This document shows positions 33,316 through 44,525 of a DNA stretch of 64,000 nt, one piece after another. Each line of letters opens with the position of its first letter. Positions within the stretch are counted from its first letter, which is position 1. The notes under the pieces were generated by a model that ran no database searches, was not told the DNA's origin, and saw nothing but the letters and a program-made list of their open reading frames with translations. This DNA comes from Collybiopsis luxurians FD-317 M1. Lineage: Eukaryota; Basidiomycota; Agaricomycetes; Agaricales; Omphalotaceae. Position numbers and translations under genes: made by a program. The DNA is taken from contig KN834818.1 in NCBI GenBank assembly GCA_000827265.1, forward strand, positions 27,287-91,286, given 5' to 3'.

Positions 33316-34873
33316 CGACGCATCCTATGAACCATATCACATGGAATGATTTTCCATCAGAGATGGAATATCCAAATGCAAACAAATAGAAGACAGCTCG
33401 GTTTCTCTGCAGCTTCTTTCCATAATCATACTAATGCAGGATCACGAGATCTGCATCGTTTATGCAAATTGGTGAAGCTGCCAGATGTCCGTACTCGAAG
33501 GTGTTCGGATTTTCGGATTGCCACCTCATGTAGAGAGCTGGGAGATGCTTCGCAGGTACTGCGGCCAGCAGTGCCAGAAATATTGCCGGCCGTACTTTAT
33601 ACATATGTACATACGTCCGTGCTTGGCTTCAGTGACCCCGCGTCTTCCGATCATCGAGGGCACTAGGATAAGAAAGTTCAATCTGAAAATTTTCTTCTAT
33701 TCAGTCTGTAGCACTTTGACTCGAAAATATCATCAGATGACAGCGTGTGGGATGAGTCTAGCAAAACTCGACTTGAATTTCCGCAAGGAAAATCCTGATG
33801 TCCATCAACTGTTATCTGTTTATAGGAGCCCAGCGGTGAAGAAACAAAGCTACCTGATGATAAGAAAGTAAGGGATATTTTTGATATCATCAAAAAGCAT
33901 ACGAGGTAATCATTGCGACCCTGCTGACCGGTCTCGCTCAGTTATCAGCGTCTTATGATCCGTAGCAGTTCTCGAAATCAATACCATCAATTGAAAGCAG
34001 AATCATGTTAAGTATATGCCTCCAGCACTGAGCTTTCTGCCATTGAAGAGCAGCTTCGCAATTCGCATACATTCTTTGGACTCCACACGGATATTACAAG
34101 CTTCCGGCGATCGCAGCACCTCCTTGAAAGGGTGTGTGGGGATGAGAAACCGTCCATTGAGAACGCTCTCCATAGAGGGCCCACATGACTGTGACAGAAT
34201 CAATAGATATTCGGACGGGAACACGCAGTAGTACACGTGTACAGTTTAGCCTCCTCAGGCTCTGGCCAGTCGTTTGCAGGCTGGCAGAGGCGTGCTCAGG
34301 ATCTGATCGTACCCTCCGTAACCCCATTCAGCTGGTCGCTGACGTTGAAGGCTTATTTTTGTGCGTATGTTTGTCGAAAAAAATGCTAGCTTAGCCGTTG
34401 AAAGTAAGCTGTACATGTCACGAAATAAAGTTCTGTCGTTACATATGCGTGTCGGATAAGAACCCGAAGACGCCAAAGGGGAATAGCTCCATAAACATAC
34501 GTTGTACGCTGGTACCCTTGCCCCGTTCAGAAATACGTTTCTCATCATTCAGTTGGATTTGAATCTTCATAAGCCTCATTCCGCACGTTACGACAATCGT
34601 CCCTGCAAAGTATCTTAGAGTGGAAGTAAGTATGATATAGTCGACTAAAAAAAGGTTCTTTTTCTTCACCTGAGATTACTCCAGGCCTGATTCATGATTA
34701 ATGATTACTAACAGAAACGTCAGCTTCGAAATTGCTTCAAAGGCCACTGAATCAAAGACGCAATTGAAGTATGACTCGCACGCGCTATGTCACGTGCGGA
34801 GAGGGCAGATAAGATAAGATAAGATGATTACCTTGCATCGATCTGCATCATCATCCTTATCAATATCATCGCC
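33316..34873. other. No gene seen
   Basis: Only short, unrecognised open frames. A GATAAG-type repeat (GATAAGATAAGATAAGATG, about 34810-34826) lies about 50 bp before the flavin-reductase start and could be a GATA-factor site. Confidence 0.4.
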
Positions 34874-35723
34874 ATGTTCTATCGTCCTGGCGTTACAGAT
34901 CATGGTCTACCTTACGACCCTTTCAAAGCCTGTGTTGTTCCTCGACCGGTAAATACCTTCCCCTGGCTTGAGCTCGAGATCACAATCAAGTCTTTGTTCT
35001 ACCAGATCGGATGGATAACAACTCTTAACAATGATGGGTCTACAAATCTCGCTCCATACAGCCAATTTAACAATATCAACTTTGACCCACCGATGGTTAT
35101 GTTCAGCTCCAATCAAACCCCCGAAGGGTCACGCAAAGATACTGTGATCAACATTGAACGACAGGGAGAATTTACTTGGAGCCTAGCTACTTGGGATCTT
35201 CGAGAGCAAGTTCATATCTCGTCTGCTGCTGTACCTTACGGAAGAGATGAGTACGACATAGCAAAACTCTCTCGCGAAGCCGGTCAAACTCTCAAAACTC
35301 CCATGGTTGCAGAATCGCCGGTCAAGGTAGGTGAGCTTTCGAGGGGGATCACTCCAAGGGACGCTGATCTTTTCAGTTTGAATGCAAATATCATTCAACT
35401 ATTCGTATTCCTGGGAAAGGCGCGATGGGAACCGTGGATATTATTATTGGAGAAGTCGTCGGAGTCCATATTTCTGACAGCGTATTGACGGATGGAAAGT
35501 TGGACATTCTCAAAACAAAGCCCATCGCGCGCTGTGGTTACTATCAGGTTCCTGGATGCTTTACGAAATCAGCCTTGCACATAGCTCACCTGGTTTAATT
35601 TTCTAGTACGCTGTCATCTCAGGAACAGATCAAGTTTTCGACATGATTCCTGATGACCCTCGAATGCGTTCAGGTCTCGAGGGATCTGTGAAGGCGAATC
35701 GGGCCATGCTTAACGCCCAATGA
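34874..35723 (+). CDS. Flavin-reductase-like FMN-binding split-barrel protein
   Basis: Four exons (34874-34948, 35006-35326, 35377-35547, 35607-35723) encode 227 residues. The protein matches the flavin reductase-like family (split barrel): IGWITTLNNDGSTNLAPYSQ near residues 26-45 and PPMVMFSS near 52-59 form the FMN site, followed by KDTVINIERQGEF, then the C-terminal GEVVGVHI strand. Members use FMN to reduce flavins or related substrates; the substrate here is unknown. There is no signal peptide, so it is likely cytosolic. Three short GT-AG introns. A run of GATAAG repeats lies just upstream (about 34810-34826). Confidence 0.85.
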
Positions 35724-36362
35724 TAATTTTATCGGATCTGGGTAGCTTAATTTGTACCTGTATCAGCGCACTGCTCCCCTTCAGTAGGGGTGTGGAGTAT
35801 GTCTTATGGCTACTTCTCTCAGTTGCAGTCCCAACTATATCTCAACTCGAGAGGACGACACCTCATAGCACCGAGGACCTGGACATCGTGTCTGTCTGGT
35901 TAAGAGATCATCAATGCATACAGAGCCAACGTGTGGTAGTAGCGATGCTGAGAAGCCGTTTCCACCCGGCTATCCTTTCGGTAAGAACAACGGAGTTTGC
36001 AGAACAAATATTTGCTGCTTATTGGATTCTGTATATTATGCTTGACGGTGAATTGTCCCTTCCGCACCCGCATGGTCGTGCTGTGGTCTAGCTTAATATG
36101 CATTTCTAAGCGGAAGTATACATAAACAAAAACCATATGAATCATTCAGTTTTATTTGATTTTGAACTCGAGATGCTTTATGTATCAAGAGTGTATAAAA
36201 AATCATTAGCTTGAACGAGTGCGTAGGTCCCCAGTGCTCCTCGAAACCTTTTGCAGGCTGCCTGTAGGACACTTATCGATTTCACATCCTCCAAAATTTT
36301 ACTCTTTTCTCTTGCTGCCCGCGCTCGTATGTTGGAATTTAACTCTTTCAACACGAAAGTCA
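35724..36362. other. No gene seen
   Basis: Intergenic sequence between the flavin-reductase-like and thaumatin-like genes. One open frame at 35720-36091 has no recognisable features. Confidence 0.4.
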
Positions 36363-37563
36363 ATGACCATCAAAATACTTATCGTTGCCTCGTTGATAAG
36401 CTTTGCTTGTAATGCCAATGCCAACCGTACAGTACCAGTCGTTAACAGTTGTGCTTTCACAATTTGGTAAGCTGAACCTTCATTTCTCGAAGTGATAGCT
36501 GACTAGTTCTACTGTCAAATCGGCCTATCACTCATAATTCTAGGCCCGGCGTACGTATGATAATATACGAGGCTGAAATTCTCGAATCTGAACAATTCTT
36601 CTATCTGTGTTTAGATGCATACCGCAGGCTCCTCAGTCCTTGATCAAGTCAACGGGCAAGTATTACTCCGAGTAGTTATCTCCTAAATGTTTACCGTCAC
36701 TGACCGATCCCAAGATGGGAGCAAGCAGCTGGTTCGACGGTAACTTTTGATGTGCCTGATAACTGGAGTGGGGCTTCAATCTGGGGACGCACGGAGTGCG
36801 ATTTTTTGACTGTTCAAGGACCTACTTCATGTGTCACCGGTGGCTGCCAGGGAGGACTTATCTGCACTGGGACTGTGAGCATGAGTCACTTTAGTCCAGA
36901 TTTGCTATTCTCAACATTTACTGAACAGGGTGCAACGCTCGCAACAGCTGCAGAGTTAACTCTTTCCGCATCCCTATTAGACATTCATGACATTTCAGTC
37001 GTTGACAGCTTCAATCTTCCCATGACTCTCATTGCTAGCAATCCATCCTGTGCTTCTGCATCGTGCCCCGTAAATTTGAACCCTGAATGTGAGTGAGCCT
37101 TGTTCTAGAGGGATAACATAGTTGCTTGGAATGCAAAATTGACACACTGATGCACGGCCGTTCAATCACGAAGGCCCAGTTGAACTCCAAGTTCTTGACC
37201 CAGCTGGGGCTGTTGTTGGATGCAACAGTGCCTGTAGTGCCAACCTCGATGGCAACCCCAGTATGACACTTTTGTTCTGCTTTCTGATATATCAAAACTG
37301 ATCGATTCCCTGACCTCAGCCAACTCTTCTAATTGCTGCACAGGGTCGCACAACACACCATTAACCTGTCCTTCTTCCCAGGTCACAGACTATGCTTTCT
37401 TCAGTATGTTTATTTTTACCTCTGTTCTTGCCAGTGATTGATCATAGATGTTACAGAGAATGCCTGTCCGGATGCAATGGTTTTCGTTTATGACGAAAAT
37501 CTGTCTTCACTGCCCTGCTTGGCTGATTTGAGGTCCAACTATACCTTGACTTTCTGCCCTTGA
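36363..37563 (+). CDS. Secreted thaumatin-like protein
   Basis: Eight exons (36363-36466, 36544-36550, 36615-36655, 36715-36874, 36929-37088, 37174-37260, 37320-37403, 37448-37563) give 252 residues. A signal peptide (MTIKILIVASLISFACNANA) is followed by the thaumatin core: VVNSCAFTIWPG, GSTVTFDVPDNWSGASIWGR, SNCCTGSHNTPLTCPSS and the ending TLTFCP. Many paired cysteines suggest the usual disulphide-bonded fold. Fungal family members can bind or cleave beta-glucan in cell walls and fruiting bodies. Exon 2 is a 7-bp micro-exon, needed to restore WPG, and the intron after exon 3 begins GCAAGT rather than GT. Every junction keeps frame. It appears intact. Confidence 0.88.
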
Positions 37564-39119
37564 ATACACGATCTATGTGAAGTGGTAGTAGACGATTTCC
37601 ATGTAAGATGTGAGGCTCTGGCATCTGCCACCTGGCACTGGCTCAGTAATACATTGAGTTTGCATACAGTGTTGATCAAGCTCGCTGATTTAACAGCAAA
37701 TTCAATGAAAGATGGTTAGCAGCAAGCGTCCCACAGCAAAGACATGAACAGCTTTCTCGGATTCTACCTTCATGGTAAATTCTTTCTGGTATCGAGCCTT
37801 TTCACTGTTTTCGAGACCTTACCCCACGCACTCGATAGACAATAGACAAGACTAGCTTTACAGTTTACAGTTTACACTTGCCCGTCAATTCCTTCCCAAG
37901 CTTCACAGGTATACTTTCACTGTCCAGGGCCCAGGACTGTGTTCATACTGAAAGCAGTACTCCAATCACAGGCTCAAGAAGCAAGAGTTGAGACTGTCCA
38001 CAATAATTGGAGAGGGCACGGATCTATGCTCCGCCGCCTCGATCATGTTTCGAGTATTTCATGTCTCACATATTACTATCAATGTCCCGGAGAAACCGGC
38101 TCGTACTTTGACTGCTTCAAATCTCCTAGGAATCATACCACAACTAAATTACACCTATTTCATGCTATTAATCTGTTCCGTAATCATTCGGATTTGAGTA
38201 TCACCTAGAACTTGCGTCGAACAGGCCAAGAAAGCAGAAGTTGCAATTTTCCCACGCGCTTCGGAATCGCCGGACCGGTTTGTAACTCCTGCCATTTTCT
38301 GACCTCAAACCGGCTTCGCATTGGCTATACCTGGAGCAATTATAAAGTCCTGAAACTTGGCTGAATTGAAGCTTAGGATATGTTTACAATGTATAGAAAA
38401 AATAGAGCTCATTCGCTGCATGAGGTAACAGTTTTTTACGAGTCCGGAATGAAAAGAAGGAATTGACTTGCAGTGAAGTTTATACTGACATTTTCGGTTT
38501 CAACTCTAGGACAATAATAGTATGAGTATATATATTGTATTTATGATTACTTATGCCGTCGAATCAATGCCATTATCTGGCCTTTTTCAATTGCCGGATA
38601 CAGAGGGTTTGGCAGCACTTGGGCAGCACCCTCACAAGGTGGGTTCGTAGTTCAAACAGCAGACATTAGGATAAGTAACAGTCAATACCAGTTGGGGGAA
38701 CCTCTTCTTTTTGATATAATACCCTCTGTTGCCAATATACAAAGGATGAGGATGGAGACTGGGGGAACTAACAGCTGCTAGCTTCAATTTTCAGAAGGAA
38801 GAAGGAAACGCAACAGACGAGACACTAGCGGGTGGTTTGTATGATTATGCTACAATGCTTTCACCGTTGGAGTGGGCTGAGGGGTATGCAGACAAGATCT
38901 GAGGTGGTGAATAGGGTGGATAGCGGTGAACTACGCCACTGTACATCGGTGTTTGAACATATGACCATCATGTGAGCCCGAGTCAAATCTGGAACCTATT
39001 CCACTGTATAATAGACTTCGGCAGTGGACCAGCGATCTAAATCAACTCGGGAGTCGAGCAATGGTGAGTCAACTACGGAGGAATGAAATTCCTGAATGCA
39101 TACGAATGATCCTCAGTGT
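37564..39119. other. No gene seen
   Basis: Short open frames near 37939-38208 show nothing recognisable. The rest is non-coding by inspection. Confidence 0.4.
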
Positions 39120-41264
39120 AATGGACTTACTTGGGACTCAATAGGCAATAAAAAACTAGCCAACGCCCAGCCCATGGCACTTTATTGCGACAAAAGAGCA
39201 AACAGTCTTCCCCTTCCGTGTCTTCTATATATAGTGGAAGTTTCTGATGATTGTTTGGGTTTCCAGCTTCTAGCAAGACCTCGTACCAATCACCCTTATC
39301 TAGAGTGAAAAATTGGCAACCGGCATACGAGACACCGGCGGGGGGATTGCAAGGGTGGATTACTAGACAGGTATATTTCGATTTGGCACTGGACCAATGA
39401 GCTCGACTTTTCGTGATGGTGAGAGATCCTACTAATTCATCCACCTCCGACCAACGAATATTCCGTATTTTGAGAGTCTCTGTTGCTCCAGTATTAAGTT
39501 CCTCGTCCTCTCAAACTGCTTCCCAGAAGTTCCCCCAGAGGTCTTTTATGTCATGCCAAAATTGGGCTTGAATATCTACCAACCGACGGATCAATAGTGC
39601 AAGCCCGTGATGGAGAAGTTTGAGGTATCGAGGGAGTTCTCGAGTCAGCTGGGCACGAAGATCAAGATATTCGGTGGACGCTGTGAGGATATCCGGAGGA
39701 AGATAACTCTCTGGGGTCATGCTTGCGATAAGATGGAGATACAAAGGCTCCCGCTCGTCCATGGACTGTTAGCAACTCCAAGGGGTGTTGCATGGTCACC
39801 AGAAATCGAGATATGACCTTTAGTAACTCCTTGCTTATCGCATCCTCCAAGAGAAGGCACCGTGATACCAGATTATCTATTAATATCTCTTTGAAAGCAT
39901 CAAAAGTTTCGCTTCCATGCTCCTTTGAAAGTCCGATACTCTTGCCGAAACCGATCGACCAAACTTTGAGCACCTGCATAACGCTTGTCATGGACTTAGT
40001 TCACCCGTAAACTGTTTTCACGAATTCTGTGACGAAAAGCTTGATTTTTTGCAATTCGTCTCCCAAACGTCGCAATTTATCAGCCTCGTCTGTGAACGGA
40101 TAGGCCGTGTTTAAGCCCTTCGAATGACTATGAGTCGCCGACGGCACAGAAGAAAGGTTGGAGGTCAAATTTTGTTTTTGAGCGTCATCCAATGTTATCT
40201 TTTTGACTTCCATCCGATCTCTCTGTTCGCGGAAAACAAGCAATAGCTTTTGAATTCTAGCCTTCGCAAAACGAAGATTTCCCTCGTCGGGATGAGAATC
40301 CGGAGTTTGGTAAAGGATGGCGTCGAGCAAGAGCGAATACATGGAAAGTCGTTGAACCGGCTTTACGAGCAGGAACTGGAGATTCAGCGTGCGCGAGAGC
40401 AAGGAGGAATGGACTTGGGTCTGAGCGAAATAAGCGTCCAGCTCGGGCTTGTTGGATAGCGATTTAAGATGCCTGACGGCCGAACTATATCCGGCGATAT
40501 ATTGCGTGTATAAACGTTCTATATCAGGCATCTTCGGATGAGAAAGTCGTATTGGTCGTGCTAGAAATACGGTAAGATATGACCAGCACACATCATGCGT
40601 CGGAATAGGGCACCAACCGAGTCCTCGTAGCCATTAGATCCCCGCCCCGAGGCGGCTTGCAAATGGTTACAAAATCGATCTGAAAATATGGCAAGCTTGG
40701 GAATATTATTGATGCCGTTGATTGTCGCTGCAGGGTCCGTAGACGAGTCATACTCGTATGTGATAGGTAATTTGCGTGAATATAGAGCTGAAGACGGTAA
40801 AATACCTGGCATGGGAATTAGTGATATTAACAATCAACCTCACGAAGAGTCGTAAACACACCCAGTGCCAAAGGAATGTAAATGTCCTTAACGAGAGCCA
40901 GGTGTGAAGCGTATGCTCGCTCTGAAGTCAGCAACTCATAGAGGGCATCTCTCCTGGGAATGCATAAAGCAAGAGTTGTTTGCTCGATGACTGAAGACAT
41001 GCAGGATGAAAATGAATCATCATCCTCCAGTGTAAGCGACTCGGAAGAAAGTGAAAATTCTGGAGGCGATGACAAGGATGCTGACTTATTTTCTTCCCTT
41101 GGCAGCTCTTCTACCGAGCTTAATGACGACGGCAACGCTGCGGTGGGACCAAAACCAGCTTTGGAAGCATTATCTTCGGTAGAAAGAGTACTGAGAGTGA
41201 AGCTCGAGGATTTGTCTGCCGATGAGACATCTCTGGCTTCCAAGTGAGGACTGGAGTGTAGCAC
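39120..41264 (-). pseudogene. Rho guanine-nucleotide exchange factor (DH plus BAR-like), decayed
   Basis: Coding blocks on the minus strand are a Ser/acidic leader and the DH start RRDALYELLTSERAYASHLA (40854-41264), IPKLAIFSDRFCNHL (to about 40560), and the DH core LLVKPVQRLSMYSLLLDAIL (40001-40591). Then comes a helical, BAR-like segment (39514-39991) and an SH3-like tail (FFTLDKGDWYEVLLE, 39127-39444). RhoGEFs activate Rho/Cdc42 at sites of polar growth. Lesions are a frameshift near 39755-39775, an in-frame TGA at 39511-39513, another frame change near 39180 before GWALASFL, and possibly a TGA at 40001-40003, which a 48-bp intron could instead remove. The N-terminal start is not found. 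Errors in the assembly could mimic some lesions. Confidence 0.65.
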
Positions 41265-41589
41265 GAAAAGGGAAGGTAGAGATTAGACGAAGCTAATACG
41301 GCTGACACAGGGCACTAGCCACTGATCCACGCGGTTAGAATGAGGCTAAACGCCCTTCAGGTTGATAATCTATAGGATCAAATTATATCGACGGCGAATC
41401 ATTACGGGCGTTTAATCCATATGTGGCGTCTAGGAAAGATAAGATGAGATTAGAATATGGCCGGGATACGTTGAGTAAATTATGGCAAGCGGCGGCGCGC
41501 TTCAAGCTTCGAGCTTGAGCTATGGATATATCAAAAATGATACAATATCTACATAAAAAGGGGGTCGCTCGAATACCAGCTAGGCTTCT
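41265..41589. other. No gene seen
   Basis: Intergenic between the P450 stop and the RhoGEF remnant. Confidence 0.4.
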
Positions 41590-43976
41590 TCATTCTGAAC
41601 CACTGATATCACGCTGCTTCACATATAAAGGCATCTGGGTTCCTAGTTCTGGTCGTCCTCGAATCATTGGCATCATAAGGATGCTAGGAACTCTCTGCAT
41701 GTCCAAGCCATGAGGGGGTAGCAAAAACTCGAATGATTCAAGAAACCCAAATAACATAACTTGAAGCTCTAAGACTCTGAACAACCAAGCCAACTTCTTG
41801 AGAACAACTGGACTCTGAAAACGGATGTAGCAACACTCACGCAAATTGCCAACTAAGAAAGATTCGTCATCACAGGTCAGCGTTATGTTTTCCAGCTACA
41901 GAGACGCCAACATTTACCCGATGCAAGACCTTAAACCACCGCCTAAAATCTATTGAGATTCTCGATCATAGCCTTAAAAGACCGGACTCACTAAAAGTTG
42001 CCCTGTTGATCTTTGCTGAATAATAAAGTCGAAGAGGAAGATGAAGTTAGTACATACAGATCGCCATAGACCCCGACATTAACATCTTTTCTGTTATCGA
42101 AAAACCGGACGGGATTCCATGAATTAGCATCGTCGCCCCATACTTGGGTCAGGCTGAAAATAGATAGCATGTCAGCAACGTATGAAGGATTCAAGGGAAC
42201 TTCGAACCGATTATAGACGCTCAACGGCATTAAAATGCGTTGTCCTTTGGAAACTGGTATATGGGATAGTGACTTCCCCGATTTGCTTTTCACCGAGATT
42301 GAAAGAGGAATAATATCGTTGAAGGTTGCTTCTCGGATGATGGTGGGAAGGATTGGATGTAATCGAAGAGTTTCCTATCAAAAGTATGTCGTGTGCAGAA
42401 TTCCAGATAGATCGAAGGGAATTAACCTTGATAACTGCGTTGAAATACGGCATGGACTCGTAGTTTTCGGGGGAAGGTGAGGTGTCAAATCCGGTTTGGG
42501 AGCGGAGGCCTTTAATTTCTTCATATACCCTCGCTTGGCTTTCGGGATGACAGGCGAGTTCGTAAAGCATAAATACAAAGGTTGAAGCACTTGTGTGATT
42601 TCCGGCAAGAATTATCGTGCTATTCTAGGGTCAGTAACTTATGATTAATCAATGTACAAGAACATTCCCCTCACGTAATTTGAGAAACAATCTCTTCTTC
42701 GCTGAGTCTTCTCCTAGGATCTTCATCAGCTGCAGATCGAACTGAAACATATTTTAGCTCAAGCCAAATCTAGCACTGAGTCGGCGTACCCAGAGTACTA
42801 AGAATATCTCTATCATCGCTATAAACAGTCTCCTTTTGCTTCAGAATATTCATGGCGGCATCCTGCGCCGCGGTTAGAAATGCCGAAAGTCTGCGATCCT
42901 CTTTAGTTCTAAACATCTTGAAGCCAAAGCTCTGGGGAAAACGCCGTCGTATTGCACTGTAGAGTATTGTTATTGCCGATGGCGAGGTCGAATCAAGGCT
43001 TAACAGAGACCATAAGTATAATCGTTGCTAAAATAGGCAGGACAGCGGGCCACTTACAACATATCCCTCAATGTCAAGTAAAGCTCGTTATATTCGGCCG
43101 AGCCATCAAGAACACCGAAGTTGAAGTTGAATGCACCTTGAAAAGTCTATGAATGCTTGAAAATTTTGGATACTATGGAACACCTACTCCGACCAATGAC
43201 ATCTAGTGTGATTTTTGGGATCCATTCTGCCATGTTCAGATTGATGGTATCTACACCATCCAGCCGTTTAATCCATTTCTTCACAAGCTAGAGAAACATC
43301 AATTACTCCGATAATAGAGGGGAACAAAAGAAGAGATATCACCTGGGACGTAGCCTCTTGGAAGAGAGGAACAAAATACTTGATCTGCTGTGTCGAGAAA
43401 GCTGGATTGAGTGCTCTTCGCTGGCGTTGGTGTGCCTCATCTGTGAATAATTAGAAGCCTATCGCAAGATAATCACAATTGGGCACCGCTTACTAGTCGC
43501 AAACAATATACCCCTTCCGAATACTCGCTCCGCAATAATGCGAATGTCAGTAGGTTTAGGATAGTTCTGAGATTGCATGATATGCTGCAAGCCCAAAGGA
43601 TCCGCAATCATGAGAATGTCCTCCTGTCAAAAGAAGTATAGTCATTCGGGAGAAATTAGGAGTGAGAGATGAAGGGAGTGTAGGGCAACGGTTCGAATCG
43701 TACGTACTGAGAAGCATCCAAAAATTCGAAGCGTGGGTCCATATTCCTTAACCCAAGAAAATTCTAAATTACCAACATCACTTTGCCGATTCAGTTCGTA
43801 TTCGTGACCTATATGTAGTTAATTTCACGAGGACCCTTAGCAAGGAGGAACGAACCGAGTAAATAAGAAGTAGGGACAGGTCCCCGAAGGAAGAACAACG
43901 ATGATCGTCTTCTGTGAACAACAATCCCGGCTGACAGTAATGCCAGCACAGTTGTGCACAGAATTGTCAGGGACAT
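41590..43976 (-). CDS. Cytochrome P450 monooxygenase, 15 exons
   Basis: Exons 43976-43856, 43808-43708, 43623-43494, 43440-43343, 43287-43194, 43136-43058, 42956-42790, 42741-42675, 42619-42427, 42374-42208, 42153-42058, 42002-41992, 41942-41918, 41852-41841 and 41776-41590 join in frame to 515 residues, a normal P450 length. It begins with a membrane anchor (MSLTILCTTVLALLSAGIVV). Other landmarks are the I-helix AGNHTSAS, ETLRLHP (ExxR), WNPVRF, and the haem loop TFSGGLRSCIG with ligand Cys448. Micro-exons of 11, 25 and 12 bp surround the haem loop. Predicted to oxidise a lipophilic substrate at the ER; substrate unknown. It resembles CYP64-clan basidiomycete enzymes, but I do not assign a CYP number. 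It looks intact. Confidence 0.88.
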
Positions 43977-44525
43977 ATGAGTGTAAACTTCTTGAGGCGT
44001 CGTATGGAAGTATGTGGATGAGGGAACAAGGAAAGGCGGGAAGCGACATATTTTCTATGATTTTCTTTAAAAATTACGGCTCTCTCCGGGTGAATAAAAA
44101 TACGATGCGAAGGCAGCCCGCAAGGCCCCCCCAAAAGAGAGAAAAACAAACAAAGACTGCAGTAGTTATCGCGAAATGGTGCCGACTTCACGAGTTCACA
44201 AGGTGCAAGGTGGTAGAACCAAAATGAAATCACCCGAATCACGACTTTGACTTTTCTGGCGATGACCATGCCTGTCATATAGATAGATTCAAGGTCAGCG
44301 CCATATATCGCCCCCCATGAGATTCGGTCAGATTCTGAGGATCTTCGAAAGGGCGGCGATTAACAGGGTGGGGAGCCGACGAGCAAGATTCAGCACCATA
44401 GGATGGATCTAGACTCGATGCTCACACGAGGGCCGCATATGCCGCTGAACGAAAACATGAGCGGGGTCAGACCCTTCCGTCAGTCGTACGTACAAAAATT
44501 GCTCGAAAGAATGAGCTCCGCTACC
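43977..44525. other. No gene seen
   Basis: Sequence between the P450 start and the esterase 4 stop. No supported gene; likely P450 promoter and esterase 3' flank. Confidence 0.4.

Noticed and set aside
39905..39975. Alternative minus-strand frame beginning AQSLVDRFRQEY that looked BAR-like
   Set aside because: It ends in a stop after about 23 codons, while the neighbouring frame (VWSIGFGKSIGLSKEHGSE) continues with convincing similarity.
43680..43700. GGTTCGAATC, a tRNA B-box match
   Set aside because: It lies in a P450 intron, with no A-box, acceptor stem or cloverleaf around it.
41590..43976. P450 as a pseudogene lacking its haem loop
   Set aside because: The haem loop is present once 11-, 25- and 12-bp exons are recognised.
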